Part shown: piece after piece, positions 11,700 to 22,375 of the stretch
Position numbering within the stretch: position 1 is the first letter of the stretch
Layout: the number at the start of each line of letters is the position of its first letter
Assembly: GCA_963556695.1 (NCBI GenBank)
Contig: CAUWAG010000020.1
Span: 682,001 to 746,000 of the forward strand
DNA: 64,000 nt
DNA from: Anthostomella pinea
Lineage: Eukaryota; Ascomycota; Sordariomycetes; Xylariales; Xylariaceae
Direction: 5' to 3'
Position numbers and translations under genes: made by a program
Notes under the pieces: model-generated
What the model was told of the DNA's origin: nothing
The model's input: the letters and a program-made list of their open reading frames with translations, nothing else
The model's database searches: none

Positions 11700-12955
11700 A
11701 GCTGACAGCACCCAGCATACTACCAATTAATACTTTACTGATCGCAAGTTTCACCGGCGGAAAGACAAATATCAAGGCCCGTACAAGGTTCTATCGGTAA
11801 CAGACCGAGAAGTGACCGTTGAGATGGTCAACGGACCAACCCTATTCAGCCGCACGCATGTCAAGCCCTACAACCGTCACCCAGATGCGACCCTCGATAC
11901 TGAGAAGCCTGACGACCCCAATGCCCCGGTTCCGTTCGAGTATCCAGAACCGACACCCCCCGTCGTCGCGGCCGCCCTCCAAAACTCCCTATACCCGTCC
12001 AAGTCCCGAAGCGACACCGCGGCCGACCAAGGAAAGTACATATGGTGCACCTAGCCACCATAGATACAGAAAAAGGAAATTTCGCTGGTTTCCCTGTTCA
12101 GCAAGACGTCTATGCCATCTTCCTCTCCCATAAGGAGCGTGCTGACCATGCCCTTGCCTTGAAACTGCGCGCTGAAGGCAGGATCACAGCCCCCGGAGAA
12201 CCCTTCAAGCAATCTGATGTCCTTGAGATTGAGTCTCTATTCGCCGATGAACCAACGACTAGCCATGGCTCTGACACCGTCTCTACAACGGCTGGGATGC
12301 CTTGCCGCCTCACGAGATATCACCATGGCTTATACGCAGTCACGACACCCGATGAATCGTCTTGTCCTATGTAAGCTACCCATTGAACTAAAGAAGAAGT
12401 ATCCAGAGAGTACAATTCTTCGCGTCGACAAACCCCTGTACGGAATCGTAGAAGCTGGGAATCATTGATATGATACATACTCCACCCACCAGAAGGAAAG
12501 ACTAGAGATGGAGACATCTGCATACGACCCTTATTTGTTCATTACGAAGAAAGGCAATGACTTTGCTATTGCAGCCCTTTATACTGACGACACCTTTGTC
12601 ATTGGCACTACCGGCTTCCTGGAGAAGGAAGAAGACGAAACGAGGAAAGCGGCACTGGCAACTATCTGCCAACGCCTCGAAGTACCTACAATCCCCCTGA
12701 TCCTTTGCACGGACTCATACTCGCTATACCAGTGCCTTGTCAAGCTCGGCACTACCAATGAGAAGCGCCTGATGATCGACGTCATGGCGCTCCGGCAGTC
12801 ATACGAGAATCATGAGATCACAGAAATCCAATGGATCCATGGTGAAGACAACCCTGCTGACTCGATGACCAAATCGTCTCCAAATAAAGCTCTTCATAGT
12901 CTTGTTTCTAATAACAAGACAACGGTTCGAGTTGAAGGCTGGGTTCAGCGTTGAG
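11700..12955 (+). pseudogene. Copia-2 pol remnants (integrase C-end, RT and RNase H pieces)
   Basis: After the deletion junction near 11765, sequence resumes with the integrase C-terminal segment (TVEMVNGPTLF, about 11815). Early RT follows (LAASRDITMAYTQSR, about 12305), then the ALYTDDTFVIG catalytic box (about 12577) and the RNase H end (IQWIHGEDNPADSMTK, about 12826). The pieces are in different frames and the catalytic domains are incomplete. The RT active-site TDD is retained here, whereas Copia-3 has a stop next to it. Confidence 0.85.
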
Positions 12956-13010
12956 ATCACCTGGATAGACGGTTTAATGGAATCGCAACCATGAAAGAAA
13001 GAGTATCCTG

Positions 13011-13214
13011 TGTTGGATCCATGCGATTCCAGACTGCAAACCATCTATACCAGGACCCACATGTATGATTAGATAAGATAAGATAGTGGATTGAGAGGGC
13101 ACTTGGCCAGACCTTCGAGTCCAGCTAGATTCCTCTCAATCCAACCATCAGCAACATCATGACCTTGACCCCATACTCGAGTATTATGATTGATCGTTCA
13201 AGCCTGTTCCAACA
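13011..13214 (+). repeat. Copia-2 3' LTR
   Basis: 204-base partner of 9591-9794, preceded by a purine-rich stretch (gaaagaaagag) that can serve as the plus-strand primer site. Confidence 0.92.
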
Positions 13215-14167
13215 CGCGTAATATAATAAAAATTAAATAAACTTTTATATCAAGCCGTTTTTTTTTACTTCACGTTTTCCACTTTATTTTATAAGCGTAA
13301 AAAGAGCTATGAAGTCTAATAAGGTTTTACCTTATTTTCGTTATTATACAACAGTAAGTTAATTTTCACATAGACTTAATAATAATAAAAGATTAAAATA
13401 CTGTTAAGCAGAAAAAGGACAGGCGCTTTTTTTGAATTTTTTTTTTTTTTCGAAATTGACTTATAGCTATATACTATAGTATTTATTTCGAGTATAGGCG
13501 TGTTCCTTTAATAAATTAAGAGAATATTGATTGATTTATAATTATTAAAAAAATGAAAACATATTATTTAAAACTTTAAAATATTCAATTTCGTTATAAC
13601 TAAATATTTTATAAACTATTATTACGTTAAGTTATAGATGAACTTCAAATCTAATCGTATTACGTAAGCTAAGCTGAAAACCTTTAACTAATAACGTCTC
13701 TTATTGTTATAAAAAAAACCCTTAAAACTATATTAACGGTTTTTTTTTTAAAGTAGTTTTAACGGGCTTAAAACTTCAAAAGGTATCAACACAACGAACA
13801 TTATAAATGTAAAGGTATATATATTTATAGTTAGTAATTGTGATAGTTCTACCATCTATCAGGTCTAGCAATGGTTCCCATGGTCCCCGGGTCACGTGAC
13901 TGGGCACGTGACTGATTGGACGATAGGTTGATCCATGCCCTGGTGGGTCTGGTGGGGGACGACTGCACACATCTAGCTGCCCACCAATTCGGGTGCATTT
14001 CCAGATCTTTCTTTTCTTTCAACCGGAGTTCGTTATACGTCAGTAGTTAATAAGGGTCTATGTATCCTTGCAATACATTTACAGAATCGTGATAGCAATT
14101 ATGCGGTATTTTAAAATATCAGCTTAGTTTAAAATCTTATTATTAAGCTTTTTCTCTTGTTATACGT
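13215..14167. other. AT-rich desert with a 260-bp GC-normal island
   Basis: Mostly RIP-like AT-rich DNA. From about 13836 to 14100 there is an island of balanced composition containing CACGTGAC twice. It runs from TGTGATAG to GTGATAGCA and might be another solo LTR. No target duplication is evident. No gene is seen. Confidence 0.5.
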
Positions 14168-14381
14168 TGTCACGGCGAGCGTACTGAGGAGCTGGGACAT
14201 GGCCGGTAGCAAGCAGCTATTACTCTATTGACGAGAATATCAAGACTAGAGAGGAAATGAAGAGAGAGAGAGAGATAAGTACAGCGGGAGGTTACCCCTT
14301 TAAGGGGATCCTCTGGTAGGATCCTTCCCTTATTAGGAAGTATCGGCTTGTCATGTGGGAAGGTTCTTGCAGGCCGTCACA
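14168..14381 (+). repeat. 213-bp element, copy 5
   Basis: It runs from TGTCACGGCG to GGCCGTCACA with the perfect 5-bp duplication TACGT (14163-14167 and 14382-14386). Like copy 1 it lies in AT-rich DNA but is itself GC-normal. Confidence 0.88.
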
Positions 14382-15865
14382 TACGTATAGTATTCTTTCA
14401 TATTATAAGCACGTTGTATAATTATAACTTTATTATTAATTTAATATGAAAAGCTTTAAACACGTTTTATATATAAGTGGTTTTATTAATATTATGATTA
14501 TTATTTATGGCGAATATATTGCTTTAAAATTACGAAGGCTACATTATAAAAATCAGTGGTATAAGGTTAAATGTTAAAAACGATTAAATACGTAAGTATT
14601 TAACAGCATTTTCAAGTTAAAACTTAGACAAGTAGTAGCCGTGTAAATTAGAAATAGGGTTTATACGTTATAAGTACAAAGGTTATTTATATAACTTATT
14701 TTATTTTTGATTATTTTTTAGAATATTAAAACGTAAATTTGTAGTATAAATTTACTTTTCATTTTTTTTTCCATAATGTAAAAAACCCGCTCGTCGTTTT
14801 AAAATAAGACGCTATTATAATTAAAGTATCAAAACGTTCGTTTAATATCTTTGAGTTTAATATAATATTTTATTAATTTGTATGAAAAAAATGCAAGCGT
14901 TTTATAAAAATATTTTTTAAGTTATATAGTATTTGATAACCTTTATTAATGTGCAGTGATAAAAAGCCCTTTATTGTATATATATTAGTTAAACTATTAT
15001 ATTTCTTATATTTAGGTATAGCTTTTAATTATTTTTAATTGCATCTTTGTTTAATTAGCCGTTTATCGTTTAATATAGTTATCATTAACCGTTTACTGAT
15101 ACGGTCGACGTTTACGCTTTTACTTTTTTACTAGCTAATTTACCTCGCTTTAAACCTAACTATCAATGGGGGTTTTAAGCTTATTATTATAAACTGTATT
15201 TTTGACCTTTTTTAAATATTTCTTAATGTCTTTGTTAATATTAAAGCTAATCGATTAATTAATTCACGTAAAGGGTTTTCAGGCTTAAAAATAACTATAC
15301 GTATAAATAAAAAATTGAATATTATAACGTGTAGCTTTATAAGCTTTTTTATTTATTTAAATATAACGTGCTCTGTTAATTAACGTAAGCTTCTTATAGT
15401 TATAAGAAGCATTTACTTTAATACTTTTTAAGGTAATATTCTTCTATAAATATAAAGGCTAGGTTTGTTAAACTATCGTAACGTTATTTAAAACGATTAT
15501 TAACTAATTTCAATGTTTTAAACCTAGTATTTAAAACGAAAAAAATTAGGTTTAATTTAAGTTAGTCAAGAATGGAATTTTATTAAGTTTTTAAATAATC
15601 TATAATAAAAATAACGCTTTATAACGTAAAGTTGTAAACTTAATTATTATGACAATTTATTCTAGTATTAAGTTAACTTTAAAAACTTACTTAATAACCG
15701 CGCGGGTTAAAAAAAACTTTTAACTATTCAATAAGAAAACTAGGTTAGACTTAAAGGCTATATTAATAGTTTCCAACTTATTATTTTAAGCTTAAAAGTA
15801 TAAGATTTATATTATCTAATTTTATTCTTATTGTTGAACCTTTAATTTTATTACATTAAAACAAT
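14382..15865. other. AT-rich, RIP-like gene desert
   Basis: About 1.5 kb of AT-rich DNA without open frames of note. Scattered TTAA-rich words and runs of T are the only structure. Confidence 0.7.
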
Positions 15866-16067
15866 TGTTGGAACGGGCTTAAAGGATCAATCATAATACT
15901 CGAGTATTGAGTCAAGGTCATGATGTTGCTAATGGTTGGATTGAGAAGTCTGGCTGGACCTGCAGGTCTGGCTAAGTGACCTCACAATCCGGTATCTAAT
16001 CTCTTATCTAATCATACATTTGGGTTCTGTATGGATGGTTTGACTGTGGAATCATATGGATCCAACA
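15866..16067 (-). repeat. Solo LTR of the Copia-2/3 family
   Basis: In reverse orientation it starts TGTTGGAACG and ends GGATCCAACA, 202 bases. It is more diverged from the Copia-2 LTR than the copy at 16432. Flanking 5-mers (ACAAT and TCCCA) do not match, so any duplication has decayed or the LTR is a remnant of a larger rearrangement. Confidence 0.85.
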
Positions 16068-16431
16068 TCCCACCTATTTTAAAAATAAGTAGGTTTATAA
16101 ATAAAAAGTCTTTGAGGTTATAAGAAGGTGAAAAACGCTTGGATACCTTTACGTTTTTAAGTTAAATACAATTCGTAAGACTAAAAGAGATAAAGTAATA
16201 AGCGGTGATAATTTAATAAAATTATAGACAAATAAATAAAAGTCGGCTTAAATGCTAGCTAAGGTAGTAGTACGCGCGCCCGCTCTACCGTATTAAACCT
16301 ATAAGTTTTAGAAAATATTAAATTAAGAATACTTAAATAGCTCTTATTTTATACTTAAATATCGGCACTTAAAGTAAACAGTGAATAGAATATGACCGAA
16401 ACGAAATATAAACGTGAAGATATAAGGTATG
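16068..16431. other. AT-rich spacer between two solo LTRs
   Basis: No gene or motif recognised. Confidence 0.6.
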
Positions 16432-16635
16432 TGTTGGAACAGGCTTGAACGATCAATCATAATACTCGAGTATGGGGTCAAGGTCATGATGTTGCTGATG
16501 GTTGGATTGAGAGGAATCTAGCTGGACTCGAAGGTCTGGCCAAGTGCCCTCTCAATCCACTATTTTATCTTATCTAATCATACATATGGGTCCTGGTATA
16601 GATGGTTTGCAGTCTGGAATCGCATGGATCCAACA
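16432..16635 (-). repeat. Solo LTR of the Copia-2/3 family with intact duplication
   Basis: 204 bases from TGTTGGAACA to GGATCCAACA, flanked by a perfect GTATG duplication (16427-16431 and 16636-16640). This is the expected product of LTR-LTR recombination after insertion. Confidence 0.92.
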
Positions 16636-17211
16636 GTATGCCTGTTTTTCCCTCGGTATAACCGCCCGTATATAGCTGGCTCGAAGTTCGTATTATATAC
16701 TTTACTTAAAGCAACCGGTTTTATCTTAATACTATTATAAATAAACGGTTATAATTTTAATAAACATATTTTATTACCGCCGGATAAATAATTAAGTCGG
16801 TAACGACCAGTAAGTCCTCGGTGTTATATATATTAAACATTTTTAATATCGTGGTTTTTTTTTTGGTTTTTTTTTTTGTAGTTCCGGTGTATACTCCTTT
16901 TCTATAGACCACTAAATCATGTTAACGTATTTGAAAAGGCCACCAAATAGGGACGCGCGCGGCGCCGTGGGCTTGGGTAGACGGTAGTAGGCGGATGCAT
17001 CTGTTCCCCTTTGCCCTCTTCATCTTCGCTTCCGTTCTGTGAGTGAGTCGCTGCCGCCGTCTACCTGGGAGTATTTCGGAGGACTGGCATCCTCTGCAAA
17101 GGCCTTTATCATCTAAGAATCACGTGGACTGACGAGTGTAACGACAGACGCCTGTGACACCAGTCAACCTGTGGCCATGTACGTCTGTACACCATCACAT
17201 ACCGTTTGACA
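16636..17211. other. Edge of the AT-rich block; unique host DNA
   Basis: Composition returns to normal at about 16950. 17199-17211 is the left copy (ATACCGTTTGACA) of the LINE target duplication. No gene recognised. Confidence 0.5.
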
Positions 17212-18636
17212 CATGTCGTATTAAGGGGCTTCTTGGAACAATAGATGCTGTACTACGAACGGCGATCAGGGCCATCTTGCCGGTCTGGAAAACACACCCT
17301 GGACATATCCTACACTTTAAATCACAGATTCCTCCAGCAAGAGTTCTTGCAGAGTCAATAAGACGACGTCACGACCTCTGACTAGGACGAATAGACCAGA
17401 GACACCCTCTTGTTAGCAGGTTTCAAATACAAGCTCGCAAAGAACCAACAAGGCTACAAAGGAGCTTCCAGCTAGTCCCTGACTTCCAGAGACCAATACT
17501 TACCAGGCCATCATGGAAGAAGCGCCCAATCCGCAAAAACAAAGACAAAGAAACAGAGCTCTTCAAGCAATGGTTACAAGAGAGAAACGTGAACACTGAC
17601 CTTGTCATCTACTCAGATGGATCACAGTTGGATGACCAAGGCACAATCCGCACTGGATGGGGTTATACCATCAGGAAAGGCGGCACTACACAAGAAGTAT
17701 ACCGGGAAAGGGGCAGACTTCTACAAGCAGAAGTAATAGATGCTGAAGTCTATGGTGCTCTCCAAGGTCTTGTAACAGCCAGGGCAATTGGACACGGAAA
17801 ACAGCTATATGTCTGCCTGGACAACACGTCAGTGGTAGATAGGCTCAATGGGACTCCACCCAAGACATCACAAAACATTTTTCTACGATTCTAAGAACTT
17901 GCCACGGCACACACTCCTGGAGTGACCATCAAGTGGATTCCTGGACACAGAGATATTGATGGTAATAAAGCTGCTGACACACTAGCAAAAAAGGGTGCCA
18001 TGCTAGAAACAGACGTAATTAACCTTCCTACAATCTCTTGAATTAAGAGAGATCTTAAAAAGAAAGGCAAGAAAGAATTCGATCAATGGAGGAAAGACCA
18101 ATCAGAACCTAGGTATCAAGAAGTATACTCATATATAGTAACTAAAAGAGGCCTTATATCTTTAAAAGGAGCACTTTACACAGACTTCTAGCGGCCAGAT
18201 CTGGACATGGCGACTTTGCTAGATATCACGAATGTTTTGGGCATACAGACTCAAATAATCATTGTAACTATGGTAAAAAAAAAACACCACAACACATTTT
18301 CTTTTGTAAAAGGCTTGGGAAAAACTGACTGCTGCCCAGGTACTCGCCTAGGGCAGCCTGTTTACAATACTTGGGGGAGAGGAGCGCGGAATGGGCAAGA
18401 TTTATTGAGAAGAGCAATTCTTTTTATCAATCTGTCCCCGATAGATAGCTGTTCTTAAAGGACCAGATGGATGACCCCAAAGTCATACAGCCGCAACAAC
18501 AGGGATGGGCCCGTGAGCGGGACTGACTGTACTTATTATCTTAATACCTCCACAACCCTGCGATGCAGAGGCTCTGGGAGGCGTGGTTTGCACTACTGAG
18601 GAGCGATCCCCCACATTAAATACAATCAATCAATCA
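17212..18636 (+). mobile_element. 5'-truncated LINE (Tad/I-type non-LTR retrotransposon)
   Basis: The element lies between 13-bp duplications ATACCGTTTGACA (17199-17211 and 18637-18649). It keeps only the 3' part of ORF2: the end of RT and an RNase H domain. RNase H shows YSDGSQ (about 17611), AEVYGAL (about 17742), CLDNTSVV (about 17817) and the WIPGHRDIDGNKAAD motif (about 17936). Downstream His/Cys codons and a 3' untranslated region end in an AATC-type short repeat tail. Several in-frame stops (for example at 17892) make it inactive. RNase H in a fungal LINE points to the Tad/I group. Confidence 0.88.
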
Positions 18637-18649
18637 ATACCGTTTGACA

Positions 18650-19141
18650 GTGAGCCTTTGACATGACCTTTCCCAGAAGCCATATGTGGCCGAGGTGCGT
18701 AGACCGAGGGTTTGGTCCGAGCCGATGACAATGGAGTCTCAGTCAAAAGCCTGAGGCCCATGGAGCGGCATCGTCCAGGCCAAGCCTTGGAACTGGATGA
18801 TTCGTATCGTCACCGTGGTCAGCACAGCCTGGCCAGGCACCTGTTTGGAGAGGCTTAAGAGTATTCTGATCAGATACTATATGTTGAGTCGCTTCGTGGT
18901 GGCGAATGAGGCAGCAGAGTCTACACCCTGTTTAGAACCGTTGAAAACCCATCGTCTGCCTGCGAGTTGAGATTCTGCAATTATAACACTCAAAGCACTG
19001 CTTATACTCTCCCTGAGTCTCATTCGTTCCTTGGCTCTTGCCCCAACTCTTAAAGAGGCGTCATTTCCACCCTCCTTGAAATACCGACAGACAAAGCCAC
19101 CAGTATCCACGAGTACCCCAGCCGCGAAGGGGCCAACCCGA
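18650..19141. other. Intergenic, nothing recognised
   Basis: Unique GC-normal sequence between the LINE and the small coiled-coil gene; no supported gene. Confidence 0.4.
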
Positions 19142-19429
19142 CTACCTATCAAACGACTCATACGTACACGTCGTAAGAAAGATCGAGACACCGATGAGAC
19201 CGAAGAGCAGCAGGTCCCAAAAGGCAGATCTCCCTCTTTGCTGCCCCACCGCCTCAATGGCCCGTATCCTGGCCTCGAGTGCTTCCAGCCTTTGCGCAGT
19301 GTCGATATCCTGCATGGCATCCTTCGATCGCATCTTGAGCTCTTCCACTTGTCGATTTATAGCCTTCAGTCGCTCGTCCAGTTGGTCCCGAACCTCCCAC
19401 AACTGCCTTTGATAAGCGACCACCGACAT
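19142..19429 (-). CDS. Small tail-anchored coiled-coil protein (hypothetical)
   Basis: A single uninterrupted frame of 95 residues starts at an ATG (19429). Residues 5-65 are rich in Arg, Glu, Gln and Leu in a heptad-like pattern (QLDERLKAINRQVEELKMR), as expected for a coiled coil. Near the C-terminus FWDLLLFGLIGVSIFLTTC forms one hydrophobic segment followed by a short tail, the layout of a tail-anchored membrane protein. I do not recognise the family. The overlapping frames on both strands look less protein-like. A GTGTC-type tandem repeat lies just upstream (19472-19509). Confidence 0.5.
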   Translation of the reverse strand: MSVVAYQRQLWEVRDQLDERLKAINRQVEELKMRSKDAMQDIDTAQRLEALEARIRAIEAVGQQRGRSAFWDLLLFGLIGVSIFLTTCTYESFDR

Positions 19430-19471
19430 GTCGTACGGCTTGATAGCTGATGCGATGCGCTTGATAGCTGT

Positions 19472-19509
19472 ATGATGTGTCGTGTGTCGTGTGTCGTGTG
19501 TCGTGTGTC
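19472..19509. repeat. Short tandem repeat, unit GTGTCGT
   Basis: About five copies of a 7-base unit (TGTCGTG) lie directly upstream of the small coiled-coil gene, within its likely promoter or 5' leader. Confidence 0.8.
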
Positions 19510-19511
19510 AC

Positions 19512-20289
19512 TTTTTCGGTTTGCGCTTCTTCTTCGTATGGCTGAGCTGGCGCTGGACGTGTGCAGGTTGGCTGGTGTCGGATGGATTGGGGTGCGTCCG
19601 GTTGACGGCGTGAGTTGGTGGCGTGAGCTGGTGCTGCTGGCCTTCTGCTTATCCGGCGGGGATATGGGGGTTTATATCCACATATATCGCTTTGATCGCG
19701 GTTTCATCTCACTCAGGGGACTCTCGTCCCTATTCTATCACCTTCTAGATATCTCAGACAGTGTCTCACGGCCCACTTTTAGTGTAGTGAGGCCCTTTGA
19801 GCGCCAGCCCGTGGATCGTCTCAGCTGTGACCGCAAGTATGTCTCAATTAGCCGTGGAATAGGGCCCCTGCGTGGTGCTACTCGAAGTATGAGGCTGTTA
19901 TGAAGCTAACAAGGCAGAAGAGTGCTGTCACTTAAGCGGAGAGGGCCTCCGGCCTCGATAGAATGGTCCGGGAATATCCTTAATAGTATGTTACACTGAC
20001 TGCTTATAAGGCTCGGTAATATCCTGCTACCAACAGGACCATACCAAAGTGACCAAACAGGGCTCCATGAAGCGGACCCGATCCGCGCTATCGAATAGAA
20101 GAGAAAGCGGGACGTCGCCGTTCTTGTTTCGGATATTGGGCAGCCCAACTTGGGCTGTATGCCGGCATTCGAATATAGGTGACTTCTTGAAGTGCATTGT
20201 TATGTCATGCCTTTCCTGACAGAAAACTTTGGTACGCTATGAAAGTTGGTGGCTGTTAGGAGGTCGTATTAGGGTTTGAGGTCCAGTTT
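19512..20289. other. Intergenic, nothing supported
   Basis: Open frames here (19472-19903 plus, 19906-20148 minus) have no recognisable domain and unlikely composition. This is probably the 3' flank of the rhodopsin-domain gene and the 5' flank of the coiled-coil gene. Confidence 0.4.
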
Positions 20290-21805
20290 TCAAACCCCGT
20301 GCCCGTAAGGGTCTGCCAAAGCTGGCATGTGTTCCACATCGACCGTCCTGAGCACCCTCAAGCCGTCAATCTCCTCAACATCTGACTTCTGGTCGTGCTT
20401 TGGCCCTTCAACATTGGTTGTGGCCCCGCTGTTGAGAAGCCAAGTGTCGCTCATCTCAATGTAGCCGGTCATATTCCTCAGTCCTCGCTTCTGTCCCGGC
20501 GGGTGTTCACGCTCTGTCCGCGGACGGTTGGGGCCTGTGGCGACTAGGTTGGACCGACTGTTGCCGCTCCGGCTGCCTCTAAGCGTCGAGCGAAGGTTCT
20601 TGAACACACGCGACTCCATGACGTGAAGGCGCATGAAGCCCGCAAAGGCCGTGGTTGAACATACGATCAGTGCCACATCCATTTCTACGAGGCTGTTCAC
20701 TGCTTTAGCCACTCGCATTTTAACAAGGAGAGAGGTGAGCCGTGCAGTACATACTTGCAGATCATTAGCACCCTAGTGTTGTAGGTGGTGTCAGGGGTCC
20801 CTTGTATCGACTTCACTCTGTAGACGAGAGAGAGCAGACTAGCGATCACCCCACTTCAGAATGATATTAGCTTGGTCCATAATGATTGGAGTTTGATGGG
20901 AAATCATCACTTACAGGAAGCCTATGAAGAACAACGCCATGAGCTGTATCTTCCTCTTTCTCGATAGGTTGAGCCTGAATATATAGGCAAGGGCAGGATG
21001 AAGATGTATATGTCGGTCACGGTTCCCACTGCGCCTGAGGCAACTGCCCAGTACAGAAAAAACACGATTGTTCCGACCTCCTCAACCAAGAGCTCGTCCC
21101 AGGTTTGGCTGATGTGAGGCGCTGCGAAATAAGACGAGAGGCATATGCTCAACGCATATAACAAGAAGACAGCAGCAATACCGACCCATATCGCTATGCG
21201 CATTGGACACGAGATAGTGAAAAGCTGGTAGAAGAGCATAAGGGTGGCTGTTTTGGCGAAAGAACAGGCTGAAATCAAAGAGGACCTGCCAGAGATATCC
21301 CACCTGCAGTTGGCACCTATGTTAGCGAGTGCCTTGAGCGGTCGACGGCCTGTTGCTCTCTTACCAGCTCGGATTGTCCAGAGGACCAGCAAAGAGGAAA
21401 GTTCCATATGTGTCTGAAGTAGTGGGAGAATAATGACAAGAAGGTTAAATCGTTGAGAACAGGAGCTGGGTTTCGGGGGCAAAGCTTACAAGCAATGATC
21501 GTGCCGGCTTGGGCGATATTGACTAGAATGGCCAACAGCACGAATACTGGCGCCGTGGGTTAACGTTGTGCCACACAACGGTGATACTATGACTTACAGT
21601 CACTCAGCGTTAGCTTCCGGAAATTGGCATAAAGCCTCCCAAGGCCGACGAGTACAGCGATCGTGGTTAGAATGACGCTTATGGAGATGGCCAGTGATTT
21701 GAGACCCGGGTCCTTGAAGTCAATGGTCTCTCCGCTGGGGGGTTTGCCAGCTGGTAGTTGACATAGGTCAGTCCCTGGGGGGAACATGTCGGCGAGGGAG
21801 CTCAT
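20290..21805 (-). pseudogene. Fungal rhodopsin-domain 7-TM protein, apparent frameshift
   Basis: Six exons fit GT-AG introns: 21805-21598, 21546-21490, 21413-21365, 21303-20915, 20853-20755 and 20692-20290. The product (about 400 residues) has an extracellular N-terminus, seven hydrophobic segments (for example SISVILTTIAVLVGLGRLY, VFLLYALSICLSSYF) and a charged C-terminal tail. The FAKTATLMLFYQLF and LVEMDVALIV segments are typical of fungal rhodopsin-domain (SAT20-type) membrane proteins of unknown ligand. In exon 4, after LPLPI, the frame shifts by two bases within a TATATA run (about 20980): the continuation RLNLSRKRKIQ is in another frame. The total exon length is 3n+2, as a 2-base insertion would give. 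A sequencing error is possible. Confidence 0.75.
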
Positions 21806-21838
21806 GTTGAGTGCGGCTTGAACTCGGAACGGATGCAA

Positions 21839-22006
21839 TAGGTATGTGACTCAGGGGGGCAATCACGATTCGCAGAGAGCGCAAGGAGTGCACCTGGATC
21901 TGGTGAAGTTGTTATATGGCAGAGAAGACAGCACAAGATAGGTGATAGCAGTAAGAAGTCATACAGTCAGCTTTGGGGTTCGGCAGTGTAAAGCTTTGCA
22001 CGTAGC
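21839..22006. other. Intergenic
   Basis: Probable promoter region of the rhodopsin-domain gene. No motif singled out. Confidence 0.4.
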
Positions 22007-22201
22007 CTACCGTAGATAGTATTCGTCATCTATAGCGTCTGCTGCTGCATAATATTGAAGCCCAGCCCCACTAAATTTAGAGACAGGTTGGGTCCCCTTT
22101 CTATCCGTGTACTCCCCCTCTTTCACAACGGCTCCCCCATGGTACATCACCACACGATCGCCAGTAAACTGTGCTGAGATGTCTGCCGAATCCGCAGCCC
22201 G
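22007..22201 (-). CDS. Orphan coding-like exon (hypothetical)
   Basis: A 65-codon frame follows a good acceptor (ttttaacag, ending at 22202) and stops at 22007. It reads naturally as protein (QFTGDRVVMYHGG, then KFSGAGLQYYAAADAIDDEYY). I could not find an upstream exon whose phase fits; the nearest ATG (22375) with donor at 22332 gives the wrong phase. It could be the last exon of a small gene or a relic. No family recognised. Confidence 0.3.
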   Translation of the reverse strand, partial: RAADSADISAQFTGDRVVMYHGGAVVKEGEYTDRKGTQPVSKFSGAGLQYYAAADAIDDEYYLR

Positions 22202-22375
22202 CTGTTAAAATAGTGTTGCACCCCGATCGATCTTCACCGGTCCAGGCCTCGCCAGAAGGCCGGCTAGCAGCATAGGTGACCACTTCATAGCTACCTATGT
22301 AACATGGGTCGGGCTATTGCGACCATACCTACAGAAAGCTGCGGAGACTTCATTGGTCGCCCGGACTGCGAACAT

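Larger units (their letters stand above)
9591..13214 (+). mobile_element. Copia-2, internally deleted non-autonomous Copia element
   Basis: Nearly identical 204-bp LTRs (9591-9794 and 13011-13214) bound a 3.6-kb element flanked by CGCAT and CGCGT (one G/A difference). It keeps a long gag but lacks protease, nearly all integrase and most of RT and RNase H. Comparison with Copia-3 (54952-60810, minus strand), a relative of the same family, shows three internal deletions: about 1.9 kb from the gag end to the integrase C-terminus, about 170 bases in early RT and about 600 bases between the RT TDD region and RNase H. It must have depended on a full relative to move; that is inference. Confidence 0.9.

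Noticed and set aside
19472..19903. 143-codon plus-strand frame
   Set aside because: Its start lies in the tandem repeat and the rest lacks any recognisable pattern; the minus-strand coiled-coil frame is more convincing.
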